56,250 nucleotides of DNA. Origin: an uncultured Granulosicoccaceae bacterium (lineage in GTDB: Bacteria; Pseudomonadota; Gammaproteobacteria; Granulosicoccales; Granulosicoccaceae). Made by a program: the position numbers and the translations under genes. Below, one piece after another: positions 17,313 through 26,659 of the stretch (position 1 is the first letter of the stretch; every line of letters starts with the position of its first letter). The DNA is taken from NCBI GenBank assembly GCA_937958675.1, contig CALGND010000003.1, positions 1 to 56,250 of the forward strand, written 5' to 3'. The notes below the pieces were generated by a model. That model was not told the DNA's origin, searched no databases, and saw only the letters and a program-made list of their open reading frames with translations.

Positions 17313-18136
17313 TGAATCAAAAAAAATCCAAATTTTTGGTGAGCTGCTTGATTTTTGGTTATGCGTTTTTGTATATTCCAATTTTTCTGCTGATCATATA
17401 TTCGTTTAACTACTCTCCGTTGCTACCCGTGTGGGGTGGTTTCTCAACACGTTGGTATACGCGCTTATTAGAAAGCCCTGAAGTTTGGAGCGCAACGGCG
17501 TTAAGTTTGCAGATCGCGTTTATCAGCGCAACCGTGGCTACAGTTTTTGGTACGCTAGCAGGTTTGGCATTAGCAAGGCTAGGGCGCTTTCGTGGTAAAA
17601 CCGTTTTCACCGGCATGATTTCAGCGCCACTGGTAATGCCTGAAGTGATCACGGGTTTGTCATTGCTGCTGTTATTTATCACGCTTTGGCAACTAACCGG
17701 CTGGCCTGAACAGCGCGGTATGATGACTATCACAATTGCGCACATCACGTTTGCAATGGCTTATGTTGCTGTGATTGTTCAATCAAGGTTGGCTGGTACT
17801 AATCAAGCGCTGGAGGAAGCCGCGATGGATCTTGGGGCAAAACCATTGCGTGTGCTAACTGATATCACGATACCAATGTTAGCGCCTGGAATGATGGCAG
17901 GTTGGTTGCTCGCGTTTACCTTGTCATTAGATGACTTGATTATCGCAAGCTTTGTATCCGGACCAGGCAGCACAACCTTGCCGATGCTAATTTACTCACG
18001 CATACGATTAGGCTTAAAGCCTGATATCAATGCGCTAGCCACGATACTGATTGTGTCAGTAGCGATAGGTGTGTTGGTAGCGGGTTGGATAATGCTACGC
18101 CAGCAGAAGCAGCGCGCGTTATTGGCAAACCAATAG
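17312..18136 (+). CDS. PotC/PotI-like ABC permease
   Basis: A GTG start at 17312 overlaps the previous TAG (TAGTG), giving MNQKKSKFLVSCLIFGYAF. Six membrane helices and the EAA loop ALEEAAMDLGAKPLRVLTDI are present, and length (274 residues) is normal for PotC/I. Last gene of the aminotransferase-Rieske-PotFABC unit. The 104 bases downstream contain a long-loop CCCACGG/CCGTGGG pair but no convincing terminator. Confidence 0.92.
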   Translation: MNQKKSKFLVSCLIFGYAFLYIPIFLLIIYSFNYSPLLPVWGGFSTRWYTRLLESPEVWSATALSLQIAFISATVATVFGTLAGLALARLGRFRGKTVFTGMISAPLVMPEVITGLSLLLLFITLWQLTGWPEQRGMMTITIAHITFAMAYVAVIVQSRLAGTNQALEEAAMDLGAKPLRVLTDITIPMLAPGMMAGWLLAFTLSLDDLIIASFVSGPGSTTLPMLIYSRIRLGLKPDINALATILIVSVAIGVLVAGWIMLRQQKQRALLANQ

Positions 18137-18240
18137 TGTTACATCCCACGGCAGTAACAAGAACTCTGTGTATTCACATCGACCCGTGGGCGGCTTGAAA
18201 GCCTTATAGGTATTTTTTGAATAAATGGGTCACCTAATAT

Positions 18241-18627
18241 TTACATCCGTTGAACCAGATCCCATAGGTTTCCATACATGTCCCGAAACACGGAAACAAT
18301 TCCGTAGTCTTCAGTGCTGGGTTCACGGATAAACTCAACACCAGCCTCAGTGTAACGCTTGTGATCACGCCAGAAGTCATCGGTATCTAAAAACAAAAAT
18401 ACTCTGCCGCCAGTTTGGTTGCCAATAGCTTGTGCCTCGGAATCGTTTTTAGCCTTAGCTAGGAGCAGGCGTACACCGGTATCGTTTGGCCCAACCACCA
18501 CCCAGCGTTTGGTTTCCCCCATGGGTGTATCTTCAAATTCATGAAAACCCAATACTTGCGTGTAGTAGTGTTTGGCTTTGTCGTAATCGTCGACGACAAT
18601 CGAGATAAGGCTGATAGTTTGTGACAT
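18241..18627 (-). CDS. VOC (glyoxalase/bleomycin-resistance fold) protein
   Basis: About 128 residues with one vicinal-oxygen-chelate unit: ISLISIVVDDYDKAKHYYTQ, RWVVVGPNDTGVRLLL, FIREPSTEDYGIVSVFRDMYGNLWDLVQ. The Glu/His metal pattern is incomplete by eye, so catalytic activity is uncertain. The start at 18627 (MSQTIS) is favoured by family alignment. It is encoded opposite to its neighbours, 18 bases from the divergent HAD gene frame's upstream side. Confidence 0.78.
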   Translation of the reverse strand: MSQTISLISIVVDDYDKAKHYYTQVLGFHEFEDTPMGETKRWVVVGPNDTGVRLLLAKAKNDSEAQAIGNQTGGRVFLFLDTDDFWRDHKRYTEAGVEFIREPSTEDYGIVSVFRDMYGNLWDLVQRM

Positions 18628-18669
18628 GATGGACTCTAATCGTTTTATCACTACACTATATCGTCTCGT

Positions 18670-19302
18670 ATGAAATACAGCACCTATATATTTGATTTAG
18701 ACGGCACATTGTCCAATCCCCTGGCTGGCATGGCAGATTCGATTAACCATGCGCTTACTGAACATGGCCATGGCAAACGTAGCTTAGATGAGATTGCTTC
18801 GTACATAGGGCCTCCATTGGAAGGCACCTTGGCGGATGTCATTGGTAGCACCGACGCTGATCGAATAAGTGCAATTGTGGGTAGTTATCGAGATCATTAT
18901 CGAATAGCGGGCTATTCCAATAATCATCTTTATGATGGCACCATAGACATGCTAAACAAACTGAAACAAGCCGGTGCCTCTGTAGGTGTCTGTACATCCA
19001 AACCTAAACCCACCGCTACAATGATATTGAAGCATTTCGGTATTCTGGATTACTTCGAATTTGTCAGCGGCGGGGATGTGGGTATCAAAAAAGGTCAGCA
19101 ACTCCAGCAACTTCTAGCGGATGGGCTGATAGATAATCAGGCCATTATGATTGGCGATCGCAACGTGGATATTATCGCAGCCCAGCAAAACAAGCTCACC
19201 AGTCTCGGCGTGCTTTGGGGGTTTGGCTCACTGACTGAGTTGCAAGAAGTTAATGCGGATCATATTGTTAGCGCGCCGTTTGAGGTGCTTAAGCTGTTGT
19301 AG
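18670..19302 (+). CDS. HAD-family hydrolase, phosphoglycolate phosphatase-like
   Basis: 210 residues with HAD motif I FDLDGTLSNP (residues 8-17), motif II VCTSKPKPT, a motif III lysine around GIKKGQQ and motif IV IGDRNVDIIAA. The cap segment SYIGPPLEGTL is typical of phosphoglycolate phosphatase/pyrophosphatase-like HADs. It hydrolyses a small phosphoester. It sits between the VOC gene and the FAD/GcvT dehydrogenase and may be a metabolite-repair enzyme; no direct role in the amine pathway is evident. Confidence 0.82.
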   Translation: MKYSTYIFDLDGTLSNPLAGMADSINHALTEHGHGKRSLDEIASYIGPPLEGTLADVIGSTDADRISAIVGSYRDHYRIAGYSNNHLYDGTIDMLNKLKQAGASVGVCTSKPKPTATMILKHFGILDYFEFVSGGDVGIKKGQQLQQLLADGLIDNQAIMIGDRNVDIIAAQQNKLTSLGVLWGFGSLTELQEVNADHIVSAPFEVLKLL

Positions 19303-19444
19303 AGGCATGAACATCATTGCAACAATACGCAGATAACAAAGTAGCGGTCGTATTCGTTTTCCTTGTCCCTACATCTGCCTACCCCATTTGAGCCAATCTG
19401 TCGGATAATGTCCGTAGACATCAGTTCAGTTCGGAGAATCATCA

Positions 19445-22009
19445 ATGGCCAAATTTCCTGAAAAAGCCAAGGTCGTCATTATTGGTCAAGGGGGTATTGC
19501 GGGCGCCTCGGTTGCGCATCATTTGATAGAGCGCGGCTGGGACGATATCGTTGGTATCGATAAATCGGCAATACCGACAGATATTGGATCGACGGCTCAT
19601 GCATCGGATTTTTGCTTTAATACGATGCACGATCAAATGACTATCCACACCACTAAGTACAGTATCGACTTTTTTGAAAAGATGGGGCGTTACGCCCGTA
19701 TTGGTGGTATTGAAGTTGCCCGTGTTGGTGATGATGAGCGCATGCAAGAATTACTTCGTCGAGTCGATTCAGGCAAGGCTTTTGGTAGCAACGTGAGTAT
19801 GATTTCAGCAAGCGATGCTAAGGCTAAATGCCCGCTACTTGAAGAGGATATGATTCAAGGCGCATTGTGGGATCCAGATGCTGGCTTAGTGGTGCCGCGT
19901 TCGCAAGCAGTTGCGGGTGAACTAGTTGAGCAGGCTAAAGAAACGGGAAAACTAAAAGCGTTTGCCAATACAGCGTGTACAGGTTTGAAAATTGAAGATG
20001 GTCGCATTAAGGGTGTGGTCACTGAACGTGGCACTATTGAGTGCGATCACGTTGTAGTAACAGCAGGTTTGTGGGGCCGCTTAATTGCAGAGATGGCGGG
20101 CGAAGATTTACCGATCATGCCAGTTGATCATCCACTAACTTACTTTAAGCCCTATACCGAATTTGCTGGTACCGGTAAAGAGATTGGTTATCCATTGCTG
20201 CGTGACCAAGGTAACTCAGCTTATTTTCGTGATACGGGCGATCCTGCGACATCCGAAGGCGGTCAGATAGAGTGGGGTTATTACGAAGAGAAGGATCCTC
20301 GCATGTGTCACCCGCGAGATATTTTGGACAAAGAAGAAGCACGCCTATCTCCATCGCAACGCGATCTTGATTTAGAACAAGTTATCGAGCCAATGGAGCG
20401 GGCGATTGAACTTACGCCAATCTTAGGCGAATTGGGATATGACGAAAATCATTCGTTCAATGGTTTGCTACAAGTTACCGCCGACGGTGGCCCATCGATC
20501 GGTGAATCATCCAATGTGCGTGGCCTTTGGTATTGCGAATCGGTTTGGGTTAAAGATGGCCCGGGCACCGGCAAGGTATTAGCCGATTGGATGACAGATG
20601 GCGTGACTGAGTTTGATCATAGCGGAATTGATGTCGCACGCTTTTATCCACATCAGCTTACCGAGGAATACATTGAAGGCCGTTGTTACGAATCAGCGTT
20701 CAAAATATACAACCCTCCAGTTCATGTGCGAGAGCCATACACGGCTTCTCGGGATTTGCGTCGTAGCCCCTTTTATGAACGAGAAAAAGAACTCGGTGGT
20801 TACTTTATGGAGGCAGCGGGTTGGGAACGAGCGCACGGCTACGCATGCAATGAACACCTACTTGAAGAGTACGGCGATAAGGTGCCGGTACGTGAAAACG
20901 AATGGGACGACCGACACTTCTGGCGAGTATCCAATGCCGAGCACCTAAAGCTCACTGAAGACGTGGGTATGGTTAACCTCTGCCATTTTGCGATTTTAGA
21001 CGTGACGGGTCGTGATGCAGCACAGATGATGGAATTTATCTGCGTAGCAAAAGTGGCAGGTGATACCCCAATTGGTAAAGGTGTTTATACACACTTTCTG
21101 GATAACAATGGTGGTGTTCGTGCCGATTTAACTGTATTGCGAATGGGTGAGAATCATTTTCGTGTCATTGATGGTGGTGATGCGGGTAATCGAGATTTAG
21201 TTTGGATGAAACGCATGGCAGAGGATCGTGGTTATGTCGTTGAAGTCTCTGATCGAACCGCAGACTATGGTTGTATTGGACTATGGGGTCCTAACGCCAG
21301 AACGACGTTGCAAAAAATTATCGACGACCCAGAATCGATCACCAATGAAAACTATCCCTTTGCGGCGGTTAAGCCAATCGCGATGGGCAACCTTACGGTG
21401 TATGGTTTTCGAATCTCTTATGTAGGCGAGCAGGGTTGGGAATTGCATTTCGATATTAAAGATGGCTTAGCCTTGTGGGATGCGCTTTACGCAGAAGGCG
21501 TCACGCCAATTGGTGTAGAGACCTATGCCAACAGCCGTCGTATGGAAAAAAGCCTGCGTTTACAAAACGCGGATTTGCTGACTCATTACAATTTGTTAGA
21601 AGCTGATTTGGCGCGACCTAAAGTGAAGGCTGCTGACTTCTATGGCAAAGAAGCTTACATGGCTATAAGAGAACGTCAGCACCAACCCGCTTATCTTTGT
21701 ACGCTGACCATGACAGCCAACACCGATTCAAATGGTGTTGCCCGGTACCCCAACACCACGTGTCCGATAATGGATGCGGCAACTGGTGAAACACTAATCG
21801 ACTCTCAAGGCCGCCGCTCATTTACAACCAGCATCGCCTATGGGCCAACCATCGGTAAAAACATTGCCTTGGGTTACCTGCCCTATGAGTATTGCCAAGT
21901 TGGGCGGGAGCTGAACATTCAGTACTTTGGAGAAACCTACCCAGTGAAGGTTGAAGCGGTGGGATATGGACCACTCTATGATCCGGAGAATATTAAGCCG
22001 AAGTCATAG
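19445..22009 (+). CDS. FAD-dependent dehydrogenase fused to GcvT domain (DMGDH/sarcosine dehydrogenase-like)
   Basis: 854 residues. A DAO-type FAD domain (VVIIGQGGIAGASVAHHL near 10-28; GSTAHASDF where the covalent-FAD His lies in relatives) covers about 1-390. A FAO_M linker follows, then a GcvT folate-binding domain (about 450-740) and GcvT C-terminal domain to the end. Enzymes of this build oxidatively demethylate dimethylglycine, sarcosine or related N-methyl amines and pass the carbon to tetrahydrofolate. A GGAG site precedes the ATG. Its position next to the Rieske, TMADH-like and Pot genes supports a role in the same N-demethylation route, although the start is 1.3 kb from the transporter operon. 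Confidence 0.87.
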   Translation: MAKFPEKAKVVIIGQGGIAGASVAHHLIERGWDDIVGIDKSAIPTDIGSTAHASDFCFNTMHDQMTIHTTKYSIDFFEKMGRYARIGGIEVARVGDDERMQELLRRVDSGKAFGSNVSMISASDAKAKCPLLEEDMIQGALWDPDAGLVVPRSQAVAGELVEQAKETGKLKAFANTACTGLKIEDGRIKGVVTERGTIECDHVVVTAGLWGRLIAEMAGEDLPIMPVDHPLTYFKPYTEFAGTGKEIGYPLLRDQGNSAYFRDTGDPATSEGGQIEWGYYEEKDPRMCHPRDILDKEEARLSPSQRDLDLEQVIEPMERAIELTPILGELGYDENHSFNGLLQVTADGGPSIGESSNVRGLWYCESVWVKDGPGTGKVLADWMTDGVTEFDHSGIDVARFYPHQLTEEYIEGRCYESAFKIYNPPVHVREPYTASRDLRRSPFYEREKELGGYFMEAAGWERAHGYACNEHLLEEYGDKVPVRENEWDDRHFWRVSNAEHLKLTEDVGMVNLCHFAILDVTGRDAAQMMEFICVAKVAGDTPIGKGVYTHFLDNNGGVRADLTVLRMGENHFRVIDGGDAGNRDLVWMKRMAEDRGYVVEVSDRTADYGCIGLWGPNARTTLQKIIDDPESITNENYPFAAVKPIAMGNLTVYGFRISYVGEQGWELHFDIKDGLALWDALYAEGVTPIGVETYANSRRMEKSLRLQNADLLTHYNLLEADLARPKVKAADFYGKEAYMAIRERQHQPAYLCTLTMTANTDSNGVARYPNTTCPIMDAATGETLIDSQGRRSFTTSIAYGPTIGKNIALGYLPYEYCQVGRELNIQYFGETYPVKVEAVGYGPLYDPENIKPKS

Positions 22010-22095
22010 CTAAGGGCCCATTGCGATAGCTAGACAGCACGATGCGTCTCCTGTATATTGGGAATTATATCCCAAATAGTGCAGGAGTACTTGAT

Positions 22096-23376
22096 GTGGC
22101 AATTTTTTCTCATAGGTCCACCGTCCGCCATTCGTTTTGGCTAATAATCGCGCTATCTCTGCTTAGCTCATGCAGTAGCAGTAGTAGCACCAACGACGGC
22201 GACGCATCTCAGTTCGCCAATAGTGAAGCTGTCAACGAACGCTTCGGAACACTCACCGCACGAGAGGCTTCTCCGCAGGTTGATGAACAAACGCGCGCGG
22301 CTGTGGTGCGATCGCTAAATAATTTTTCATTGGATTTGCATCGAATTGTGAGTGCCGGCGAACCTAGCGAGGGTTCAGTTGAAAGCGGATATAGTGTTGC
22401 CGTGGCGTTGAGCCTAGCCAGTGCAGCTACCGGTGGAAGCACTTACAGCTCGCTTACCACCTTGCTAGGTTTTGATTCGCTACTGGAAGACGATGTTCAT
22501 GCAGCACTTAACGAGCTCGCTTTTCAGTTAGAAAGTCGAACAAACGATGATCTTGTGCTGCGAACTGCTAATCGCGTATTCGTTAAACCCCAACTCGACC
22601 TGCAAACCGCATTTCTGGACACAGCAACCGGTGATTTCGGCGCACCAGTAACCGAAGCTGATTTCGCCGGCGCTCCAAAAGAAGTGGCAGACGAGGTGAA
22701 TGGCTGGGTTTCAGATCAGACCGATGGATTCATCTCCACCATTATCAGTGAGTTCGATCCGAGTACAGTCTTCGCAATACTAAATGCGATTTTCCTTGAT
22801 GCTAAGTGGCAAGAAACATTTGTCAGCATCGGTGATCAATCGTTTGTTAAATCTGATGGAAGTACAATAGAAGTGCCAAGCTTTGGCGGTCGTTCTGAAT
22901 TTCCAAGGGTGGTGCAAGACAATCTAACAGCGCTTGAAATTCCCTATGGCGGTGGCGAACTTGCGATGTTGATCTTGATGCCAGATGAACTTGAAGCCTT
23001 CGAGGCATCGCTCAACAGCGATACACTAAACGAGATAATCAATTCGCTTGAGACAGCTGATGTTGAAATCAGCGTACCTAACTGGAAGCTCAGCAGTGAG
23101 CTGAATCTTGTGGAATTACTCTCTCCATTGGGTCTTCCCGTAAACCCTTGGGATTTCGAACGCTTGGTTAACGGTGGCACTACACTTGACGTCATTGCCC
23201 TTCAACGTGCCGAAATTGAGGTCGACGAAAACGGCACCCGGGCAGCGGCAGTAACGCTAGTCGTGGGCAACACTTCATTACCTGAATCTCTCGTAGTCAA
23301 TAAGCCGTTTGTGTACGTGCTGCGTGATCGAACGACGGGCGCGATCTTGTTTACGGGGCGTGTTGTTGCGCCTTGA
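22096..23376 (+). CDS. Lipoprotein serpin (serine/cysteine protease inhibitor)
   Basis: The GTG at 22096 follows AGGAG by eight bases and gives the signal MAIFSHRSTVRHSFWLIIAL with lipobox LSSC; an earlier ATG at 22042 would spoil this signal. The serpin fold spans the rest: YSVAVALSLASAATGG, ILNAIFLDAKWQETF, IPYGGGELAMLILMP, and VNKPFVYVLRDRTTGAILFTG at the C-terminus. The reactive-loop hinge reads EVDENGTRAAAVT, with Thr and Ala residues in the positions needed for loop insertion, so it looks inhibitory; Arg stands where Glu is usual at P13. It would protect the envelope from external proteases. No target protease is adjacent. Confidence 0.88.
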   Translation: MAIFSHRSTVRHSFWLIIALSLLSSCSSSSSTNDGDASQFANSEAVNERFGTLTAREASPQVDEQTRAAVVRSLNNFSLDLHRIVSAGEPSEGSVESGYSVAVALSLASAATGGSTYSSLTTLLGFDSLLEDDVHAALNELAFQLESRTNDDLVLRTANRVFVKPQLDLQTAFLDTATGDFGAPVTEADFAGAPKEVADEVNGWVSDQTDGFISTIISEFDPSTVFAILNAIFLDAKWQETFVSIGDQSFVKSDGSTIEVPSFGGRSEFPRVVQDNLTALEIPYGGGELAMLILMPDELEAFEASLNSDTLNEIINSLETADVEISVPNWKLSSELNLVELLSPLGLPVNPWDFERLVNGGTTLDVIALQRAEIEVDENGTRAAAVTLVVGNTSLPESLVVNKPFVYVLRDRTTGAILFTGRVVAP

Positions 23377-23519
23377 AATTTAAACACTGTGGTTAGCGCG
23401 TCATTTACGCACACATGTGCAAAATTCGAACAACTCTATTCGACGCTTAATAAAAACCCGGTGAAGCTTATCGCGTTTGGATAAAATGGCTCATCTTAGT
23501 GTGTTGAGTTTTGGGCTTC

Positions 23520-24638
23520 ATGAAAAAGGCGTTAATAACAGGCGTTACTGGCCAAGATGGTTCGTACCTGGTCGAGTTTTTACTAGCCAAGGGTTATCAG
23601 GTACACGGGATCAAGCGGCGTGCATCTAGCCTTAACACGCAGCGTATCGATCACCTATATCAAGATCCTCACGTTGAGAAGCCGAATCTTGTGTTGCACT
23701 ATGGTGATCTGACTGACTCATCCAACTTGACTCGGATTATTCATGATGTACAGCCCGACGAAATCTATAACCTAGCGGCTCAGTCTCATGTTGCGGTTAG
23801 TTTTGAATCCCCTGAATACACCGCCGATGTTGATGCGATGGGCACGCTTCGGTTGCTTGAGGCGATTCGCTTTTTAAAGCTTGAAGATAAGGTTCGCTTT
23901 TATCAAGCCTCCACTTCAGAGTTATTTGGTCAGGTAGTGGAAGTACCGCAAAAAGAAACGACACCATTTTATCCTCGCTCGCCCTATGCGGTGGCAAAGC
24001 TTTACGCCTATTGGATTACCGTAAATTACCGAGAGGCCTATGGGATGTATGCTTGTAACGGAATACTGTTTAATCACGAATCTCCCCGCCGTGGCGAAAC
24101 CTTTGTCACAAGAAAGATCACACGTGGGATGGCTAATATCTCGCAGGGTTTGGAAACGTGTTTGTATATGGGCAACATCGATGCCCTACGTGATTGGGGG
24201 CATGCTAAAGATTACGTCGAAATGCAATGGTTAATGCTTCAACAAGATAAGCCTGAAGATTTTGTTATCGCCACGGGTAAGCAGTACTCTGTGCGTGAAT
24301 TTATACAATGGTCGGCAACTGAGGCAGGAATCTCGATTGAATTCTCGGGTAGTGCTGAAGAAGAAATTGCCACAGTCACTGCGGTGACTAGCCCGTGCAC
24401 AGATGCGCTGAAAGTAGGGGACGTGATAATGAGAGTAGATCCACGTTACTATCGTCCTACTGAAGTTGAATCCTTGCTTGGTGATGCAAGCAAAGCGCGC
24501 GAAAAATTAGGTTGGGTGCCAGAGATCAGTACGCAGGAGATGTGTGCCGAAATGGTTGTTGAAGATCTCAAAACGGCACAGCGTAATGCCTTGCTAAAAC
24601 AGCATGGTTTTGAATTACCGGCGTCAATCAATGACTGA
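23520..24638 (+). CDS. gmd: GDP-mannose 4,6-dehydratase
   Basis: 372 residues from the ATG at 23520. The SDR NAD(P)-binding motif is [12 protein letters not shown], and the catalytic set is STSELFG and YAVAK (Tyr-x3-Lys); [19 protein letters not shown] is diagnostic of Gmd. It converts GDP-mannose to GDP-4-keto-6-deoxymannose in the cytoplasm, the first step to GDP-L-fucose. It overlaps the next gene by eight bases, so the two are coupled. Confidence 0.96.
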   Translation: MKKALITGVTGQDGSYLVEFLLAKGYQVHGIKRRASSLNTQRIDHLYQDPHVEKPNLVLHYGDLTDSSNLTRIIHDVQPDEIYNLAAQSHVAVSFESPEYTADVDAMGTLRLLEAIRFLKLEDKVRFYQASTSELFGQVVEVPQKETTPFYPRSPYAVAKLYAYWITVNYREAYGMYACNGILFNHESPRRGETFVTRKITRGMANISQGLETCLYMGNIDALRDWGHAKDYVEMQWLMLQQDKPEDFVIATGKQYSVREFIQWSATEAGISIEFSGSAEEEIATVTAVTSPCTDALKVGDVIMRVDPRYYRPTEVESLLGDASKAREKLGWVPEISTQEMCAEMVVEDLKTAQRNALLKQHGFELPASIND

Positions 24639-25605
24639 TCAATCATCAGCGTTATCAAAGGTATTTTTAGCAGGCCATAACGGTATGGTTGGTTCGGCCA
24701 TTGCACGGCAGTTTGCACAACAAGACGACGTCGAGCTTATAACTCAATCTCGCACGCAGTTGGACTTATGTGACCAAGCGGCCGTTGTAGATTTTTTTCA
24801 AACAGTGCGACCTGATCAAGTTTATCTTGCTGCTGCAAGGGTAGGTGGCATACATGCCAACAACGAATATCCGGCTGAATTTATCCATCAAAATTTATCC
24901 ATACAACTAAATGTAATCGATGCTGCGCATAAGGCAGATGTACAACAGCTCTTGTTTTTAGGATCTTCGTGCATCTATCCGCGCATGGCCAATCAGCCTA
25001 TGGCTGAGACCGAGCTATTAACGGGTGAGCTAGAACCCACTAATGAGCCCTATGCGTTAGCAAAAATTGCAGGCATAAAGTTATGTGAATCCTACAACCG
25101 CCAATATGGCCGTGATTATCGTAGCGTTATGCCAACAAATCTTTATGGGCCTGGTGATAACTTTCATCCCGAAAATTCTCATGTTGTGCCAGCGCTTATT
25201 AGGCGGTTCCATGAGGCAAAGCAGGGAAAGCTTCCTACTGTGACAATGTGGGGGACGGGTTCACCGTTCCGTGAATTTCTACACGTTGATGATATGGCTA
25301 AAGCATGTTTGTGGGTAATGGGCCTGGATAAATTGACTCTCGAGAAACACGTATCGCCTATGATGTCTCATATTAATGTAGGCACGGGCGAGGACTGTAC
25401 TATATTGGAGCTTGCAAATACTATTGCCGAGGTTGTGGGCTATGAGGGAACGTTGGAGTGGGATACAAGCAAACCTGATGGCACGCCACGAAAATTATTG
25501 GATGTTGCGTTACTAAAGCGCTTGGGTTGGCAATCATCAATCAAATTATCAGATGGCCTAACTGATACTTACCAATGGTTTCAAAATAACGTTGTTCGTA
25601 CTTAG
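24631..25605 (+). CDS. fcl: GDP-L-fucose synthase
   Basis: ATG 24631 ([18 protein letters not shown]) lies inside the end of gmd. The extended-SDR motif is [11 protein letters not shown], with catalytic GSSCIYPR and YALAKIAG. The 324-residue length is normal for Fcl/WcaG. It epimerises and reduces the Gmd product to GDP-L-fucose. The convergent gene downstream encodes an enzyme that uses this donor, so the three genes form a fucosylation module. Confidence 0.95.
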   Translation: MTDQSSALSKVFLAGHNGMVGSAIARQFAQQDDVELITQSRTQLDLCDQAAVVDFFQTVRPDQVYLAAARVGGIHANNEYPAEFIHQNLSIQLNVIDAAHKADVQQLLFLGSSCIYPRMANQPMAETELLTGELEPTNEPYALAKIAGIKLCESYNRQYGRDYRSVMPTNLYGPGDNFHPENSHVVPALIRRFHEAKQGKLPTVTMWGTGSPFREFLHVDDMAKACLWVMGLDKLTLEKHVSPMMSHINVGTGEDCTILELANTIAEVVGYEGTLEWDTSKPDGTPRKLLDVALLKRLGWQSSIKLSDGLTDTYQWFQNNVVRT

Positions 25606-25633
25606 GTGCGGCATCGAGTTACTGCATCTCCAT

Positions 25634-25715
25634 GTCATTCCTGCGAAGGCGGGAATCTAGCACTTTGAGAATTATATCAATTACGAATATGGATCCCTGC
25701 GGTCGCGAGGATGAC
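25634..25715. repeat. Interspersed palindromic repeat, copy B
   Basis: Starts GTCATTCCTGCGAAGGCGGG and ends GCGAGGATGAC; about 82 bases. It occupies most of the gap between convergent fcl and fucosyltransferase genes. Confidence 0.75.
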
Positions 25716-25721
25716 TGTAAG

Positions 25722-26552
25722 TTATGACTTCAATGTTATTGTCTCCCAATGCTTTGGAAGAATATCTTTGTGAGTATTTTCATTAGTCCACGGCTTCGGT
25801 GCAATAACACGTTGGTTTGTATTTTTGTTTAGCCAAGCACTCCACCAGGAAAACGTACTGTTGGCGATGATATTGTGAGCGGCTTCGCTCATCTGTTTCA
25901 GATCTTGTAAGTCAGATCGATTATTGGCAAAAACAATGCTGCTTCCGGAGAACGTCTCTTTACACCATTCGATGTCATCCGAAAAAAACATAAACTCGTG
26001 ATTATTACCGAACTCGGCCATTGCCTTGTTGACGTAATCAACTGACAAAGCTTGTGAGCTAGCTTGCGTGATGTAGTCACCGCGCCTGATATGTACCGCT
26101 ACCGTATGCTCACTGGGAAATACCATAGCATCGCGTGATTTCTCAACTAGGTCTAAGTTTATCTCGGCGAGTAATTGCGCTCTAATATCAGCAAAGTATT
26201 TTTCCGACTGCCAGTAGCCGTCCATGTATATTTGTTGCGAGGCTTCGCAAGTGAAAGCTTGGTAGCCGTAGTTGTTTGGTTCAGTTAAGTGCTGCTTATC
26301 GCCGATTATTTTGCTCGCCAGCTTGTTGCCAGCCCGTTGGCGTTTGGTAAAGTCGTTGCTTGTCGCGTTTATTCCGATAGCGGGTAATTTATATTGCCGG
26401 TTGCTATTAGGTTTCGAAAACCACGCAGTATCCACGAAAAAAGGGCAGGCTAATTGGCTTGCGAGAGCACGGCCACTGGCATATTGAAAAAGTTGATTGC
26501 CAAGTCCGCCTTTTAAGCGAACGGTCACTGAGCCAGTACTGTTGGAAGACAT
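25722..26552 (-). CDS. GT11 alpha-1,2-fucosyltransferase-like glycosyltransferase
   Basis: 276 residues. VRLKGGLGNQLFQYASGRALA at the N-terminus and VAVHIRRGDYI in the middle are the conserved GT11 blocks, followed by ANSTFSWWSAWLN near the C-terminus. It transfers fucose from GDP-fucose onto a glycan, here probably O-antigen, capsule or exopolysaccharide. It is convergent with the GDP-fucose genes, which gives direct contextual support. Confidence 0.92.
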   Translation of the reverse strand: MSSNSTGSVTVRLKGGLGNQLFQYASGRALASQLACPFFVDTAWFSKPNSNRQYKLPAIGINATSNDFTKRQRAGNKLASKIIGDKQHLTEPNNYGYQAFTCEASQQIYMDGYWQSEKYFADIRAQLLAEINLDLVEKSRDAMVFPSEHTVAVHIRRGDYITQASSQALSVDYVNKAMAEFGNNHEFMFFSDDIEWCKETFSGSSIVFANNRSDLQDLKQMSEAAHNIIANSTFSWWSAWLNKNTNQRVIAPKPWTNENTHKDILPKHWETITLKS

Positions 26553-26659
26553 TGAATTGTTGCGCTATATCGTTAGTATGAATGACGGGGCTAGTGCCCT
26601 TTTGCTCCAAGCAAGCTGAATCGCTTTTAATGAGCCGATATTAATGAATAATAATTAAG

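Noticed and set aside
18152-18195. CCCACGG ... CCGTGGG pair after the Pot operon
   Set aside because: Loop of about 30 bases and no adjoining T run; not convincing as a terminator.
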